Shown here: positions 1-8,283 of the stretch, one piece after another
Position numbering within the stretch: position 1 is the stretch's first letter
Layout: every line of letters starts with the position of its first letter
Assembly: GCA_014238425.1 (NCBI GenBank)
Contig: JABABD010000019.1
Span: 1 to 64,000 of the forward strand
DNA length: 64,000 nt
Direction of reading: 5' to 3'
Source: Flavobacteriaceae bacterium
Lineage (GTDB): Bacteria; Bacteroidota; Bacteroidia; Flavobacteriales; Flavobacteriaceae
The notes under the pieces: model-generated
Seen by the model: the letters and a program-made list of their open reading frames with translations, nothing else
The model's database searches: none
What the model was told of the DNA's origin: nothing
Program-made: the position numbers and the translations under genes

Positions 1-960
1 AACTATAAATTTAGAATGTATGACCCAAGGATTGGACGGTTTTTTGCAGAAGATCCTTTAGTTAGTGATTATGCTTGGAATTCACCATATGCTTTTAGTG
101 AAAACAGGGTGCTTGACGCTATAGAATTAGAAGGTTTAGAGAGTCATATTGTCATTGATAAAGGTAAGCAAAGTGAAATATGGGCAACGAATGATGTGGC
201 TAATGGTCGTTATGGTATGGAAACAGGCCAAGATATTTTAAACTCTATTTACTCCCGTCATAACGTTCATTCAGATTACCCATTGGTAATAAGTACTGGG
301 AAAATATCTGAAGAAACTCCCAAATGGAAACTTTTCACTCAAACTACTTACTATCTTGGCCTTAATGTTTCGTTTGTTGAGAGGGATTGGGATACAGGAG
401 ATTTACATCGTGTTCAATATAAATTAAAAATCCCATTTCATACTGTAAATTTCTTAGGTATAGGAGATATACCAGAATTTTTAGGTTCAGAGCTTTTACT
501 AGCTAATGCTCTCCTAGCTAAGAAAATTAAAACTCAAACGAGAGCATCTTCAAGGGCAGTTGTAGGGCTTACTTCTAAAAGAGGCGCCGATATTGTAGCT
601 TCGACACAATCTTTAAAAAGTTTAAGAGAAGGAGCTGTAAAACAAGCTTGGAAAGATGAGAAAAAAATGATACTCGCTACTGGACAGGGAACGCGTGAAT
701 GGACAATAGCTGAAATGAAAGAGATAGTTAAAAATGGAAACATTAAGGGTTTTGCAGGACATCATATCAATGACGTGAAATATCATCCAAATTTAGCTGG
801 AAATCCAAATAATATTGAATTTTTAAAAACAGGAAACTTGAAAGGTGGTGGAGCCAAAAAAGGTTCTGAACATTACTTGAAACACAATACATCCAGTGGA
901 AAAAGAATAGAATCATCATCTGGACCATTAATAGATAGGACTATACCAAAATCTGACTAA
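1..960 (+). CDS. Rhs/YD-repeat polymorphic toxin, C-terminal end (partial)
   Basis: The reading frame is open from base 1, so this is the C-terminal end of a gene starting outside the window; the first ATG (16) is internal. The visible part begins with the end of the RHS core (YDPRIGRFFAEDPL, then a WNSPYAFSENRV stretch and ELEGLE), which normally marks the border between the shell and the variable toxin tip. The tip of about 280 residues ends in a region with GHHINDVKYHP and PNNIEFL, typical of the HNH/Endo VII-fold GHH toxins. A nuclease delivered to competing cells is therefore likely. The downstream SUKH immunity gene supports this. The exact toxin subfamily is inferred. Confidence 0.85.
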   Translation, partial: NYKFRMYDPRIGRFFAEDPLVSDYAWNSPYAFSENRVLDAIELEGLESHIVIDKGKQSEIWATNDVANGRYGMETGQDILNSIYSRHNVHSDYPLVISTGKISEETPKWKLFTQTTYYLGLNVSFVERDWDTGDLHRVQYKLKIPFHTVNFLGIGDIPEFLGSELLLANALLAKKIKTQTRASSRAVVGLTSKRGADIVASTQSLKSLREGAVKQAWKDEKKMILATGQGTREWTIAEMKEIVKNGNIKGFAGHHINDVKYHPNLAGNPNNIEFLKTGNLKGGGAKKGSEHYLKHNTSSGKRIESSSGPLIDRTIPKSD

Positions 961-962
961 AC

Positions 963-1568
963 ATGAATAAACTAAAAAATATTTATCCTGAATTTTATAA
1001 TTCCTTAATGGAATTCATGCCTTTAGGATCTAATGAAACAAAATACGCTAATTTGATAGCAAAGGCTCCTCATATTGGAACTGCTGCATGGCTACATGCT
1101 ATTTATAAGCCGATTTCAAAAAAAGAAATTGATGATTTAGATAGGGATTTAAATTTAAGTTTGCCTACAGTTTATTCAAACTTCTTATCTAATTGTAATG
1201 GTTTTTCATTATTTGTTACCACACTTTCTTTATTTGGTTATAGATATAATAATATTAGAGATTTAGAAAACATATGGCAACCATTTGATATTGTGAAATT
1301 GAATAATAGAGACAGACCATTTGACTCTAAAGATAAATATTTCTTTTTTGGGTTCTATAATTGGGATGGTTCTTTGGTGTATTTGGATAGAAATACTTTA
1401 AAGATTCATAGATGCACCAGAGATTCTAGTAAAGCTTTAAATACGTGGGATGATTTTGAAATATTTCTTAAAAGCGAAGTAGAAAGAATTTCAAAACTAT
1501 TTAATAAAAAAGGTATTAAAATTGACGAAGATGTAGAAACTACACCCTTTACTACAGTCTCGCTTTAG
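963..1568 (+). CDS. SUKH (SMI1/KNR4) family immunity protein
   Basis: A 201-residue cytosolic protein starting 2 bp after the toxin stop codon. Residues about 50-175 show the SMI1/KNR4 pattern: an acidic helix (KKEIDDLDRDLNLSLP), the YSNFLSNCNGF turn typical of SUKH proteins, then short beta strands and a WDDFEIFLKSEV helix near the end. SUKH proteins are the commonest immunity proteins of polymorphic nuclease toxins, so it probably neutralises the GHH nuclease encoded just upstream. Pairing is inferred from adjacency. Low GC matches the toxin tip. Confidence 0.8.
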   Translation: MNKLKNIYPEFYNSLMEFMPLGSNETKYANLIAKAPHIGTAAWLHAIYKPISKKEIDDLDRDLNLSLPTVYSNFLSNCNGFSLFVTTLSLFGYRYNNIRDLENIWQPFDIVKLNNRDRPFDSKDKYFFFGFYNWDGSLVYLDRNTLKIHRCTRDSSKALNTWDDFEIFLKSEVERISKLFNKKGIKIDEDVETTPFTTVSL

Positions 1569-1763
1569 CATGTTGTAATTCCTATATAACTATCTAGTAA
1601 GACATAAAAATCTAAAGTTTTACAGAGAGTCAACGCGCCTCGCGGCCTTTTTTTCGTCGCTTTCTCCTCAGAAAACTTTGCAATCACCGAGCTTTATTGT
1701 TTTATGTACCTTTGGCATAATAAATGGTCAATCTTGCGTTATAGACTACTAAACATTCCCCAG

Positions 1764-2534
1764 ATGAAATACCTTTTTATTTTAATTACATTGGTTTCTA
1801 CACTATCAATACAATCGCAAAACGCCTTTAAACCAGGTGAGAATTTAACATTCACGGCCTCTTATAATATGTCTGGTTTGCTTACAAATATTGCACAAGT
1901 GTCCATGCAAACAAATGAAGTAAAAACGTCTAAAAGTACGTTGCTTCATTTAAAATGTACTGCAAAGACATTCAGTAAATGGGATGGTTTCTTTAGGGTT
2001 AGAGATCTTTATGAAAGCTATGTGAATCCTAGATCTTTGAATCCCTATCTATATAAAAGAGATATTAATGAGGGTTCCTACTATAAGTTTGTAAAGTACA
2101 CCTTCAATCATAAAAGTAAAACCGTAAAGAGTCTTCAGAAAAAACGTAGAAAAGATGGTAGTTTCTGGGAGCAAAATCAGTCTGTTAAAATCAAGAACAA
2201 TACTAAGGATCTTGTAACTACTATCTACCATTTAAGGAATATGGATATTCATAAAGCATCGGTTGGAGATTCGCAAACATTCCCTGTTATTTTTGATCAT
2301 AAAGAAAATCTTGTCACTGTTAAATACTTGAGCAAAGAAACTATTAATACCGCCATAGGAAAAAAAGAATGCTATAAGCTTGCCATCTCAATAAATGACA
2401 GCGCGCTTTTACAAGGCAGTAATAAGAACTTGCTATGGCTAACAGCCGATGAAAATAAAATACCTGTTTATGCTAAGTTCAAAGTAGCTATTGGTAGTGG
2501 AGAACTCAAAATTAAATCTGCAACAGGTCTATAA
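1764..2534 (+). CDS. DUF3108 domain-containing exported protein
   Basis: I start the gene at ATG 1764 because the product then opens with a clean signal peptide (MKYLFILITLVSTLSIQSQ); the longer frame from 1704 adds 20 unlikely residues. The mature protein begins with FKPGENLTFTASYNMSG, the usual opening of DUF3108 proteins, and continues as a beta-rich domain of about 230 residues with FRVRDLYESYV and late KKECYKLAI strands. Such proteins are periplasmic or cell-surface and have no assigned reaction. The preceding 195 bp hold no gene. Confidence 0.75.
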   Translation: MKYLFILITLVSTLSIQSQNAFKPGENLTFTASYNMSGLLTNIAQVSMQTNEVKTSKSTLLHLKCTAKTFSKWDGFFRVRDLYESYVNPRSLNPYLYKRDINEGSYYKFVKYTFNHKSKTVKSLQKKRRKDGSFWEQNQSVKIKNNTKDLVTTIYHLRNMDIHKASVGDSQTFPVIFDHKENLVTVKYLSKETINTAIGKKECYKLAISINDSALLQGSNKNLLWLTADENKIPVYAKFKVAIGSGELKIKSATGL

Positions 2535-2553
2535 ATAACCTTAACTAAAAAAC

Positions 2554-2967
2554 ATGAGAATCTTATCCATAATCTTAGCTGTCATTGCTGCATTGATAGC
2601 CATTGTACTTTCGGCATTGCCGTTTGGACTCATTGCATTAATACCATCAGCTTTTGCATTATTGTTTGGGTATATAGGATATCGGTTATCAAAAAAAGAT
2701 CAAAAACTTAAACAATTTTCTCATCAATTAATCTTGCTTTTAATACTTGTTATTACACTAAGTGCTATAGCTTTAACCATATATCGTGAAATGACTAATG
2801 AAAATACGGTAGAGGTAGATACTGAGTTTATTGAAAAAGAAAAAGAATCAAAAGAAGATGCTATTGAAGAATTGGAGGGCATTGAAGGTCTTGAAGAAGA
2901 TATTATGGAGGACATTGACACCAATACCATTGAAGAATTAGAACGCATTGATGATAGTAACAACTAG
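2554..2967 (+). CDS. small two-segment membrane protein with acidic tail
   Basis: A 137-residue protein not assignable to a named family. Residues 1-45 form one long or two short hydrophobic segments (AVIAALIAIVLSALPFGLIAL...), a basic linker RLSKKDQKLKQ follows, then a second segment near 55-78. The last 55 residues are strongly acidic, rich in EEL/EDI repeats. It starts 19 bp after the DUF3108 gene and is probably co-transcribed. The acidic tail may be cytosolic and bind a basic partner; that is a guess. Confidence 0.6.
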   Translation: MRILSIILAVIAALIAIVLSALPFGLIALIPSAFALLFGYIGYRLSKKDQKLKQFSHQLILLLILVITLSAIALTIYREMTNENTVEVDTEFIEKEKESKEDAIEELEGIEGLEEDIMEDIDTNTIEELERIDDSNN

Positions 2968-2995
2968 TAACTTGCCTTTGAGTTTTCTATCATAT

Positions 2996-3026
2996 TTGTG
3001 ATTTTTCATTATTAAGGCTACTTTCG
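2996..3026 (+). promoter_or_regulatory. Bacteroidota-type promoter of the M28 peptidase
   Basis: TTG at 2996-2998 and TACTTTCG at 3019-3026 are separated by 20 bp. This fits the flavobacterial -33/-7 consensus (TTG ... TAnnTTTG) with one mismatch. The start codon of the first M28 gene lies 21 bp further on. Confidence 0.5.
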
Positions 3027-3047
3027 CAGAACTTAAAAAAGCATAAA

Positions 3048-4091
3048 ATGAAGTACTTAAGTATTGCTATAGCCAGTTGGATGATTCTAATGGGGTCTTG
3101 TTCTGAAGAACGTTATACAGTTAAGATTGAGAAACTAAAAAAGAGCATTGTCGTGACAGATAGTTTGGATGTCATTAAATATGCCAATACCATTACAGCC
3201 AATGATCTTAAAATGCATCTATATAAATATGCTTCTAAAGAATTTGGTGGAAGGGCAGCAGGAACTGAAGGGCAGAGAAAAGCAGCAGAATTCCTTAAAC
3301 AATACTATATAGCTCAAGACATCAATTCGCCTATTTCAGGCAGTACGTATTTCCAATCGATACCCTCAACATATTTTGATAATACTATTGAAGGAAGCGA
3401 AAACGTATTGGCCTTTATTAAAGGAAGTGAAACTCCTGAAGAAATCATTGTTATTTCTGCACATCTAGATCATGAAGGCACCAAAGAAGGGGAAATTTAT
3501 TATGGTGCAGATGATGACGGATCTGGTACTGTTGCCGTTATGGAAATAGCTCAAGCATTCAAAATAGCTTCAAATAATGGCCATACACCTAAACGAAGTA
3601 TCTTATTTCTACATGTTACCGCTGAAGAAATTGGACTCCATGGATCACGTTATTATACCGAAAATCCAGTATTTCCATTGAAAAATACTGTGTGTAATCT
3701 TAATATAGATATGATTGGACGTGTTGATAAAGCTCATGAAGAAAACAAAAATTATGTGTATTTGATTGGGAGTGATCGATTGAGCACTGAATTGCACTAC
3801 ATTTCGGAAAAAGTAAATAATTCCTTTACTAATATAAATTTGGACTATAAGTTTAATGATGAGAACGACCGCAATCGTTTTTATTATAGATCTGATCATT
3901 ACAATTTCGCAAAGAATAATATCCCCGTGATATTCTATTTTAATGGCGTACATGATGATTATCATCAGCCATCTGATACTCCAGATAAAATCGAATATGA
4001 GTTATTACAAAAAAGAGCACAACTCATCTTTGCAACGGCTTGGCAAATTGCCAATATGGAAAAGCGCATTATCGTCGATAAAAAAGATTAA
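3048..4091 (+). CDS. M28 family zinc aminopeptidase lipoprotein lacking the PA domain
   Basis: A 347-residue lipoprotein (signal ending ILMGSC, Cys about residue 18). The M28 catalytic core carries all expected zinc ligands and catalytic acids: SAHLDHEG, GADDDGSG, TAEEIGLHGS, NLNIDMIGR and SDHYNF, plus a terminal HDDYHQPSD. It is a close paralogue of the next gene but about 180 residues shorter. The N-terminal FQSIPSTYF segment jumps directly to ENVLAFIKGSE, so the protease-associated domain present in the paralogue has been cleanly lost. Probably a periplasmic exopeptidase. Its own promoter lies at 2996-3026. Confidence 0.85.
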   Translation: MKYLSIAIASWMILMGSCSEERYTVKIEKLKKSIVVTDSLDVIKYANTITANDLKMHLYKYASKEFGGRAAGTEGQRKAAEFLKQYYIAQDINSPISGSTYFQSIPSTYFDNTIEGSENVLAFIKGSETPEEIIVISAHLDHEGTKEGEIYYGADDDGSGTVAVMEIAQAFKIASNNGHTPKRSILFLHVTAEEIGLHGSRYYTENPVFPLKNTVCNLNIDMIGRVDKAHEENKNYVYLIGSDRLSTELHYISEKVNNSFTNINLDYKFNDENDRNRFYYRSDHYNFAKNNIPVIFYFNGVHDDYHQPSDTPDKIEYELLQKRAQLIFATAWQIANMEKRIIVDKKD

Positions 4092-4193
4092 TGTATGGCT
4101 GTTAAAAAGTGTTAAAACATTTAACAAAACACTAGTGCCCAATAGGTTTTTTCGTAATATTATAGCTTATAATCAAATAACACATTCGCAATA

Positions 4194-5780
4194 ATGAAAA
4201 AAGCCTTATATGTATTCTGTATTGGAGCAATAATGTGGTCTTGTGGCCCTTCTGCAAATACGAATACAGCATCTAAAAAAGCAGAAGTTTCTATACCTTC
4301 TAATCCTTCAATGTTTGCTAATACAATAACAGAAGCAGAGCTTCGAGAAGAATTGATGATTTATGCTTCAGACGAAATGGAAGGTCGAGAAACAGGAAAG
4401 CCAGGACAGAAGAAAGCCGTAGAATTCTTAAAGAATCATTATGTAACAATGGGGATTCCTTCTCCTATTTCTAAAGATGATTACTTTCAAGAGGTACCAT
4501 TAAGTATTAACAAAACACCAAAGGTAGATTTATCTATCAACGGAAAAGCATTCAACTATTTTGACGATTTTATTGCTTTAACAGCAGGAAGCACTGAAAT
4601 GCTGGAAGCAGATAATGTTGTGTATGTAGGCTACGGTATTGAAAGTGACAACCATTCTGATTACACAGGTATAGATGTTAAAGGTAAAATTGTGTTGATG
4701 ACCTCTGGTGAGCCAACGAATGCTGACGGTTCATATAAAGTCACTGGAACTAAAGAAGGCTCAAAATGGTCAAACGGCAGACAAGAATTATCGGCAAAAA
4801 GAGATGCCGCAAAAGAAAAAGGTGCAAAAGCCGTTATTATGGTAGCACCAAAATTATTCACTCCATATTCTAACTATTTTAAAAGTCAAGCCGAAAAAGG
4901 TGGAGGCGGAAGATTGTCTTTAAAAGGAGATGATAATGTTATGCATTTGTTCTTGACTAGTGAAAACTTAGGAAAAGCAATTGTTAGTGATATGTCTACT
5001 AATCATAAGCCCTCAAATGTAGCTACAAAGCTTAAGATGAATTACACTAGTCAGGCGGAAGAAGTAGGTTCAGAAAATGTTGTAGCATTCATAAAAGGTT
5101 CTGAAAAGCCTAATGAATATATAGTCATTTCTGCTCATTTAGACCATGAAGGCATTAAAGATGGAAAAGTATATAATGGTGCTGATGATGACGGGTCTGG
5201 AACTATCGCCGTTGTTGAAATAGCCGAAGCATTTAAAGCAGCTGTAGATAAAGGTCAAGGTCCAAAACGTTCTATCTTATTTTTACACGTAACTGGCGAA
5301 GAAAAAGGGCTTTTAGGGTCTAGGCATTATACAGATAACGATCCTATTATTCCACTTGAAAATACTGTAGCAAATTTAAATATTGACATGATTGGTCGTA
5401 TTGACCCTAAACGCGAGGGCGACCGAAATTATATTTATTTAATAGGTTCGGATAAGTTGAGTACAGAGTTGCATAATCTTTCTGAAGAGGTAAACAAAAA
5501 GTATATGAATATAGAGTTAGATTATACTTTTAATGATGAGAACGATCCAAATAGGTTCTACTACCGTTCTGACCACTATAATTTCGCAAAGAATAATGTA
5601 CCGATCATTTTCTATTTTAACGGAACTCATGATGACTATCATCAGCCAAGTGATACACCAGACAAAATCAATTATGATTTATTAGAAAACAGGACACGTT
5701 TAGTATTCTATACGGCTTGGGAATTGGCAAATCGTGATGCTAGAATTACAGTAGATAAAGCAGTAGATTCAGGAAATTAA
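4194..5780 (+). CDS. M28 family zinc aminopeptidase lipoprotein with PA domain
   Basis: A 528-residue lipoprotein (MWSCGPS, Cys near 17). Residues about 45-110 form the N-terminal helix region and about 110-290 the protease-associated insertion (VVYVGYGI, GKIVLMTSGEP, AKAVIMV). From about 300 comes the M28 fold with HLDHEG, GADDDGSG, TGEEKGLLGS, NIDMIGR, SDHYNF and HDDYHQPSD. This is the usual full-length Bacteroidota form. It sits 102 bp behind its PA-less duplicate and is followed by a strong terminator, so the pair forms a closed unit. Likely role: peptide scavenging in the periplasm or at the surface. Confidence 0.9.
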   Translation: MKKALYVFCIGAIMWSCGPSANTNTASKKAEVSIPSNPSMFANTITEAELREELMIYASDEMEGRETGKPGQKKAVEFLKNHYVTMGIPSPISKDDYFQEVPLSINKTPKVDLSINGKAFNYFDDFIALTAGSTEMLEADNVVYVGYGIESDNHSDYTGIDVKGKIVLMTSGEPTNADGSYKVTGTKEGSKWSNGRQELSAKRDAAKEKGAKAVIMVAPKLFTPYSNYFKSQAEKGGGGRLSLKGDDNVMHLFLTSENLGKAIVSDMSTNHKPSNVATKLKMNYTSQAEEVGSENVVAFIKGSEKPNEYIVISAHLDHEGIKDGKVYNGADDDGSGTIAVVEIAEAFKAAVDKGQGPKRSILFLHVTGEEKGLLGSRHYTDNDPIIPLENTVANLNIDMIGRIDPKREGDRNYIYLIGSDKLSTELHNLSEEVNKKYMNIELDYTFNDENDPNRFYYRSDHYNFAKNNVPIIFYFNGTHDDYHQPSDTPDKINYDLLENRTRLVFYTAWELANRDARITVDKAVDSGN

Positions 5781-5798
5781 GCTGAATAAAATTGATTT

Positions 5799-5833
5799 AA
5801 AAAAGCCTTTCAAATTATCTGAAAGGCTTTTTT
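5799..5833. terminator. intrinsic terminator, usable from both sides
   Basis: A perfect 14-bp inverted repeat (AAAAAAGCCTTTCA / TGAAAGGCTTTTTT, loop of 7) lies between the converging M28 and GIY-YIG genes. A-tract and T-tract on the two arms allow termination in both directions. Confidence 0.85.
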
Positions 5834-5850
5834 GTTTTCAAAATTTAATC

Positions 5851-6096
5851 TTATTTATATTTTTCAATAAAGTCCTCTAGACGTTCTTTATTAAGGTTCT
5901 TTAATTTCTTTTCCAAAATAACTGCTTCACTCCTATTCAACTTTGGTATGGCTAGAACTAATTCCCAAGGTACTCCTGAAGATGTATATCTTTCTGAACC
6001 AGAATTATGCCTTATTAAACGTTTCTCAATATTACTGGTGTGACCCTTATAATATTTCCCTAAAGATTCTGAATATATAATATAAGTGAAATACAC
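5851..6096 (-). CDS. GIY-YIG nuclease domain protein
   Basis: An 81-residue single-domain protein. FTYIIYSES opens the fold, YYKGHTSNIEKRLIRHN provides the second Tyr-Lys-Gly element and the catalytic Arg, and VILEKKLKNLNK carries the metal-binding Glu. It belongs to the small stand-alone UvrC-N-like proteins common in Bacteroidota, whose in vivo role is unknown. It is only distantly similar to the two GIY-YIG proteins at 16291 and 19199 and has no copy of their repeat next to it. It lies between two terminators, so it is probably monocistronic. Confidence 0.8.
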   Translation of the reverse strand: MYFTYIIYSESLGKYYKGHTSNIEKRLIRHNSGSERYTSSGVPWELVLAIPKLNRSEAVILEKKLKNLNKERLEDFIEKYK

Positions 6097-6116
6097 AATA
6101 TTGGATTAAAATTAAA

Positions 6117-6142
6117 AAAGCTTCCCGATTAAGAGAAGCTTT
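6117..6142 (-). terminator. terminator-like hairpin downstream of tRNA-His
   Basis: AAAGCTTC (6117-6124) and GAAGCTTT (6135-6142) form an 8-bp stem; on the minus strand it is followed by T residues. It sits between the tRNA gene and the start of the GIY-YIG gene. Confidence 0.6.
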
Positions 6143-6150
6143 GTTTCAAA

Positions 6151-6204
6151 TGGTACTGACGATTCCTGTCAGTACCAAGACATTGACATCGTCAATCGTC
6201 TTGG
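6151..6204 (-). repeat. two abutting inverted repeats at the 3' end of tRNA-His
   Basis: TGGTACTGAC (6151-6160) pairs perfectly with GTCAGTACCA (6168-6177). Directly beside it CCAAGACATTGAC (6175-6187) pairs with GTCAAT-C-GTCTTGG (6191-6204) with one bulge. The second stem reaches into the encoded CCA end of the tRNA. They may form a precursor structure for 3' processing or be a separate small repeat. Confidence 0.6.
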
Positions 6205-6279
6205 GGTGGAAGACCGGTCTCGAACCGGCGACCTCTGGTACCACAAACCAGCGCTCTAACCAACTGAGCTACAACCACC
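6205..6279 (-). tRNA. tRNA-His (anticodon GTG)
   Basis: On the minus strand: D-arm with AGCTCAGTTGG, anticodon stem CTGGT/ACCAG around loop TTGTGGT (anticodon GTG), and T-arm GCCGG/CCGGT around TTCGAGA. A G at -1 (6279) opposite C73 (6205) is the histidine identity element. CCA appears encoded (6204-6202). The acceptor stem GTGGTTG/CTTCCAC contains two adjacent T-T mismatches at positions 5:68 and 6:67, which is odd although all other arms pair well. Confidence 0.93.
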
Positions 6280-6339
6280 ATTTATTAGGTCTGCAAATGT
6301 AAATCTTTTACAATTTACTACAAAGATATTTTTCAATAT

Positions 6340-7056
6340 TTATATTAAATCACTTATGGAGTCTACTGCTGGGTAACGTTCAACGGTAAATCCTTCGCCA
6401 TACTCCTTCCCTATTAGTCTTCCTAGATCCTGTGCTCTATATGAAATACTATTCAAAAAATTCTTACTTGTTATAGGTGTTTCAGGTTCTTTACTATTTG
6501 CATCAAAAAATTGAGAGGTATACGCTTTTATAGCCTCAACTTTAACATTAATAAACCCACTGACATCAACAACAATATCTGGCTCTAGATTCTTCCATTG
6601 TATATAATGGTATACATGTTTAGGACGCCATTCCTGTTGGTTATTATTATCGTAAGTTGTTTCAATTTTTTTTAACCCGCTCAAAAAGCAGGCGTCACTG
6701 GTTAGTTTACTTCCTTTTCCATGATCAATATGCCTGTCATCTACGGCATTGCAAAGCACAATATCTGGACGATATTTTCTTATAACCCTAATGATTTCTA
6801 ATTGAGATTCTGCATTATTCACAAAAAAACCATCTGAAAACTCTAAGTTCTCACGCATAACTACACCCAATATTTTTGCAGCATTAGCTGCTTCTTGGTC
6901 TCGTATATCTGCTGTGCCTCGAGTTCCTAATTCACCTCTTGTAAGATCCAATATTCCGACCTTTTTCCCTTTGGCAATTTCTTTTGCTATCGTTGCGCCA
7001 CACCCTAGTTCCACATCATCAGGATGCGCGCCAATGGCTAATATGTCTAATTTCAT
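6340..7056 (-). CDS. bshB1: bacillithiol biosynthesis deacetylase BshB1
   Basis: A 238-residue PIG-L family enzyme that removes the acetyl group from GlcNAc-malate, the second step of bacillithiol synthesis, in the cytosol. The zinc-binding AHPDDVE motif is at residues 9-15. LTRGELGTRGT and DRHIDHGKGSKL are the BshB1-specific segments; the latter supplies the third zinc ligand. Length matches the family. BshA and BshC are not in the window. It lies 13 bp after the trans-sulfuration enzyme gene on the same strand; bacillithiol uses cysteine, which gives this pairing metabolic sense. Confidence 0.93.
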   Translation of the reverse strand: MKLDILAIGAHPDDVELGCGATIAKEIAKGKKVGILDLTRGELGTRGTADIRDQEAANAAKILGVVMRENLEFSDGFFVNNAESQLEIIRVIRKYRPDIVLCNAVDDRHIDHGKGSKLTSDACFLSGLKKIETTYDNNNQQEWRPKHVYHYIQWKNLEPDIVVDVSGFINVKVEAIKAYTSQFFDANSKEPETPITSKNFLNSISYRAQDLGRLIGKEYGEGFTVERYPAVDSISDLI

Positions 7057-7069
7057 AGATTACTAAAAA

Positions 7070-8242
7070 TTAATGAACAGCGAGTTCTTTTTTCAATGTT
7101 TTTGTAATAGCCTGATTAATATCCCTAATCAAATCCTTTTTATTTTCAATGCCCACTGAAAACCGAATCAAACTATCGCTAATACCTTGCGCAATCCTAT
7201 CCTCTTGAGATAAGAGCACATGTGAGGTTTCCGAAGGCTGTAGCATTGTACTCTCAATACTGGCTAAACTCATGGACGGTTTTATTAGTTGCAAGGCTTT
7301 CAAAAAATCTTGAGTATCGATATTTTCATGTAATTCAAATGATATCATTGCGCCGTAGCCTTTCATTTGTTTTTTTGCTATCTCATGACTTGGATGATGT
7401 TTCAATCCTGGATAATACACATGGTTTACTGCTTCATGAGCATCTAAATACTTTGCCAACTTTCTAGCATTTCGTTGTTGCGCTTTCACACGAATACCTA
7501 AAGTTTTCATGCTGCGTTCTAACATCCATACAGTAAAATCACTCAGACTTCCGCCTAAGTTCTTAGCAATATTCCAAATAATATCTATATGCTCCTGAGA
7601 CGCTGCAACAGCACCTGCACATATGTCACTATGACCTCCAAAATACTTAGTCGCACTATGAATAACGATATCAATTCCGAAGTCTATTGGATTCTGGATA
7701 ACGGGTGACGCAAACGTATTATCTATAGCAGACAAAATACCTTTTGATTTCGCTAGATGAGCAACAGCTTCCATATCCACAAGTTTCAACAACGGATTAG
7801 AAGGGGTCTCTATATAAATCATCTTGGTATTTGGTTGTACTTCTTTTTCAAATTCCGAAACCTCTAAGCCTTCAGTAAACGAATATTCTATTTGGTAATT
7901 TTTAAAATGCTCTTCAATGAGGTTCCTCGTCCCTCCATAGATGTCATTCTGTACAACCACATGATCACCTGTCTTTAAAAATGCTAACAAGGTTGTACTT
8001 ATTGCAGCCATTCCGGAACCAAAAATCATAGCTGCTTCTGCATGCTCCAAAGCTGCAATTTTTTTACACAAATATTCTTGGTTTGGCGTATTAAAATATC
8101 TCGGATATCGTTTCACATCAACATCCATGTACTCATAAGACGACGACAAATAAATTGGTGATACGGCTCCTTTAAACTGTTCATCAGGGATTTCTCCTAC
8201 ATGTGTGCAAATGGTATTTAATCCAAAGTTTTTATCTTCCAT
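7070..8242 (-). CDS. PLP-dependent trans-sulfuration enzyme (cystathionine gamma-synthase/lyase type)
   Basis: A 390-residue Cys/Met-metabolism PLP enzyme. GSGMAAIST binds the cofactor phosphate, AIDNTFASP carries the Asp that contacts the pyridine nitrogen, and SATKYFGGHSD contains the Schiff-base lysine. SLASIESTMLQPS and the late RFSVGIEN arginine region are typical of this fold. It makes or cleaves cystathionine (or a related thioether) in methionine/cysteine conversion. Sequence alone does not separate MetB, MetC and CTH activity. Probably co-transcribed with bshB1. Confidence 0.85.
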   Translation of the reverse strand: MEDKNFGLNTICTHVGEIPDEQFKGAVSPIYLSSSYEYMDVDVKRYPRYFNTPNQEYLCKKIAALEHAEAAMIFGSGMAAISTTLLAFLKTGDHVVVQNDIYGGTRNLIEEHFKNYQIEYSFTEGLEVSEFEKEVQPNTKMIYIETPSNPLLKLVDMEAVAHLAKSKGILSAIDNTFASPVIQNPIDFGIDIVIHSATKYFGGHSDICAGAVAASQEHIDIIWNIAKNLGGSLSDFTVWMLERSMKTLGIRVKAQQRNARKLAKYLDAHEAVNHVYYPGLKHHPSHEIAKKQMKGYGAMISFELHENIDTQDFLKALQLIKPSMSLASIESTMLQPSETSHVLLSQEDRIAQGISDSLIRFSVGIENKKDLIRDINQAITKTLKKELAVH

Positions 8243-8283
8243 AATCCATCGATTTTATTTTGATTAAAATTACAAAATCTCTT

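Noticed and set aside
1600-1700. AAAGTTTT...AAAACTTT arms around a GC-rich stretch as a terminator or attachment site
   Set aside because: Arms are too far apart (about 50 bp) and no T-tract follows the stem; no direct repeat found in the window.
3943-4194. 83-residue plus-strand frame across the end of the first M28 gene
   Set aside because: Starts inside the M28 motif region in another frame and has no plausible signal or domain.
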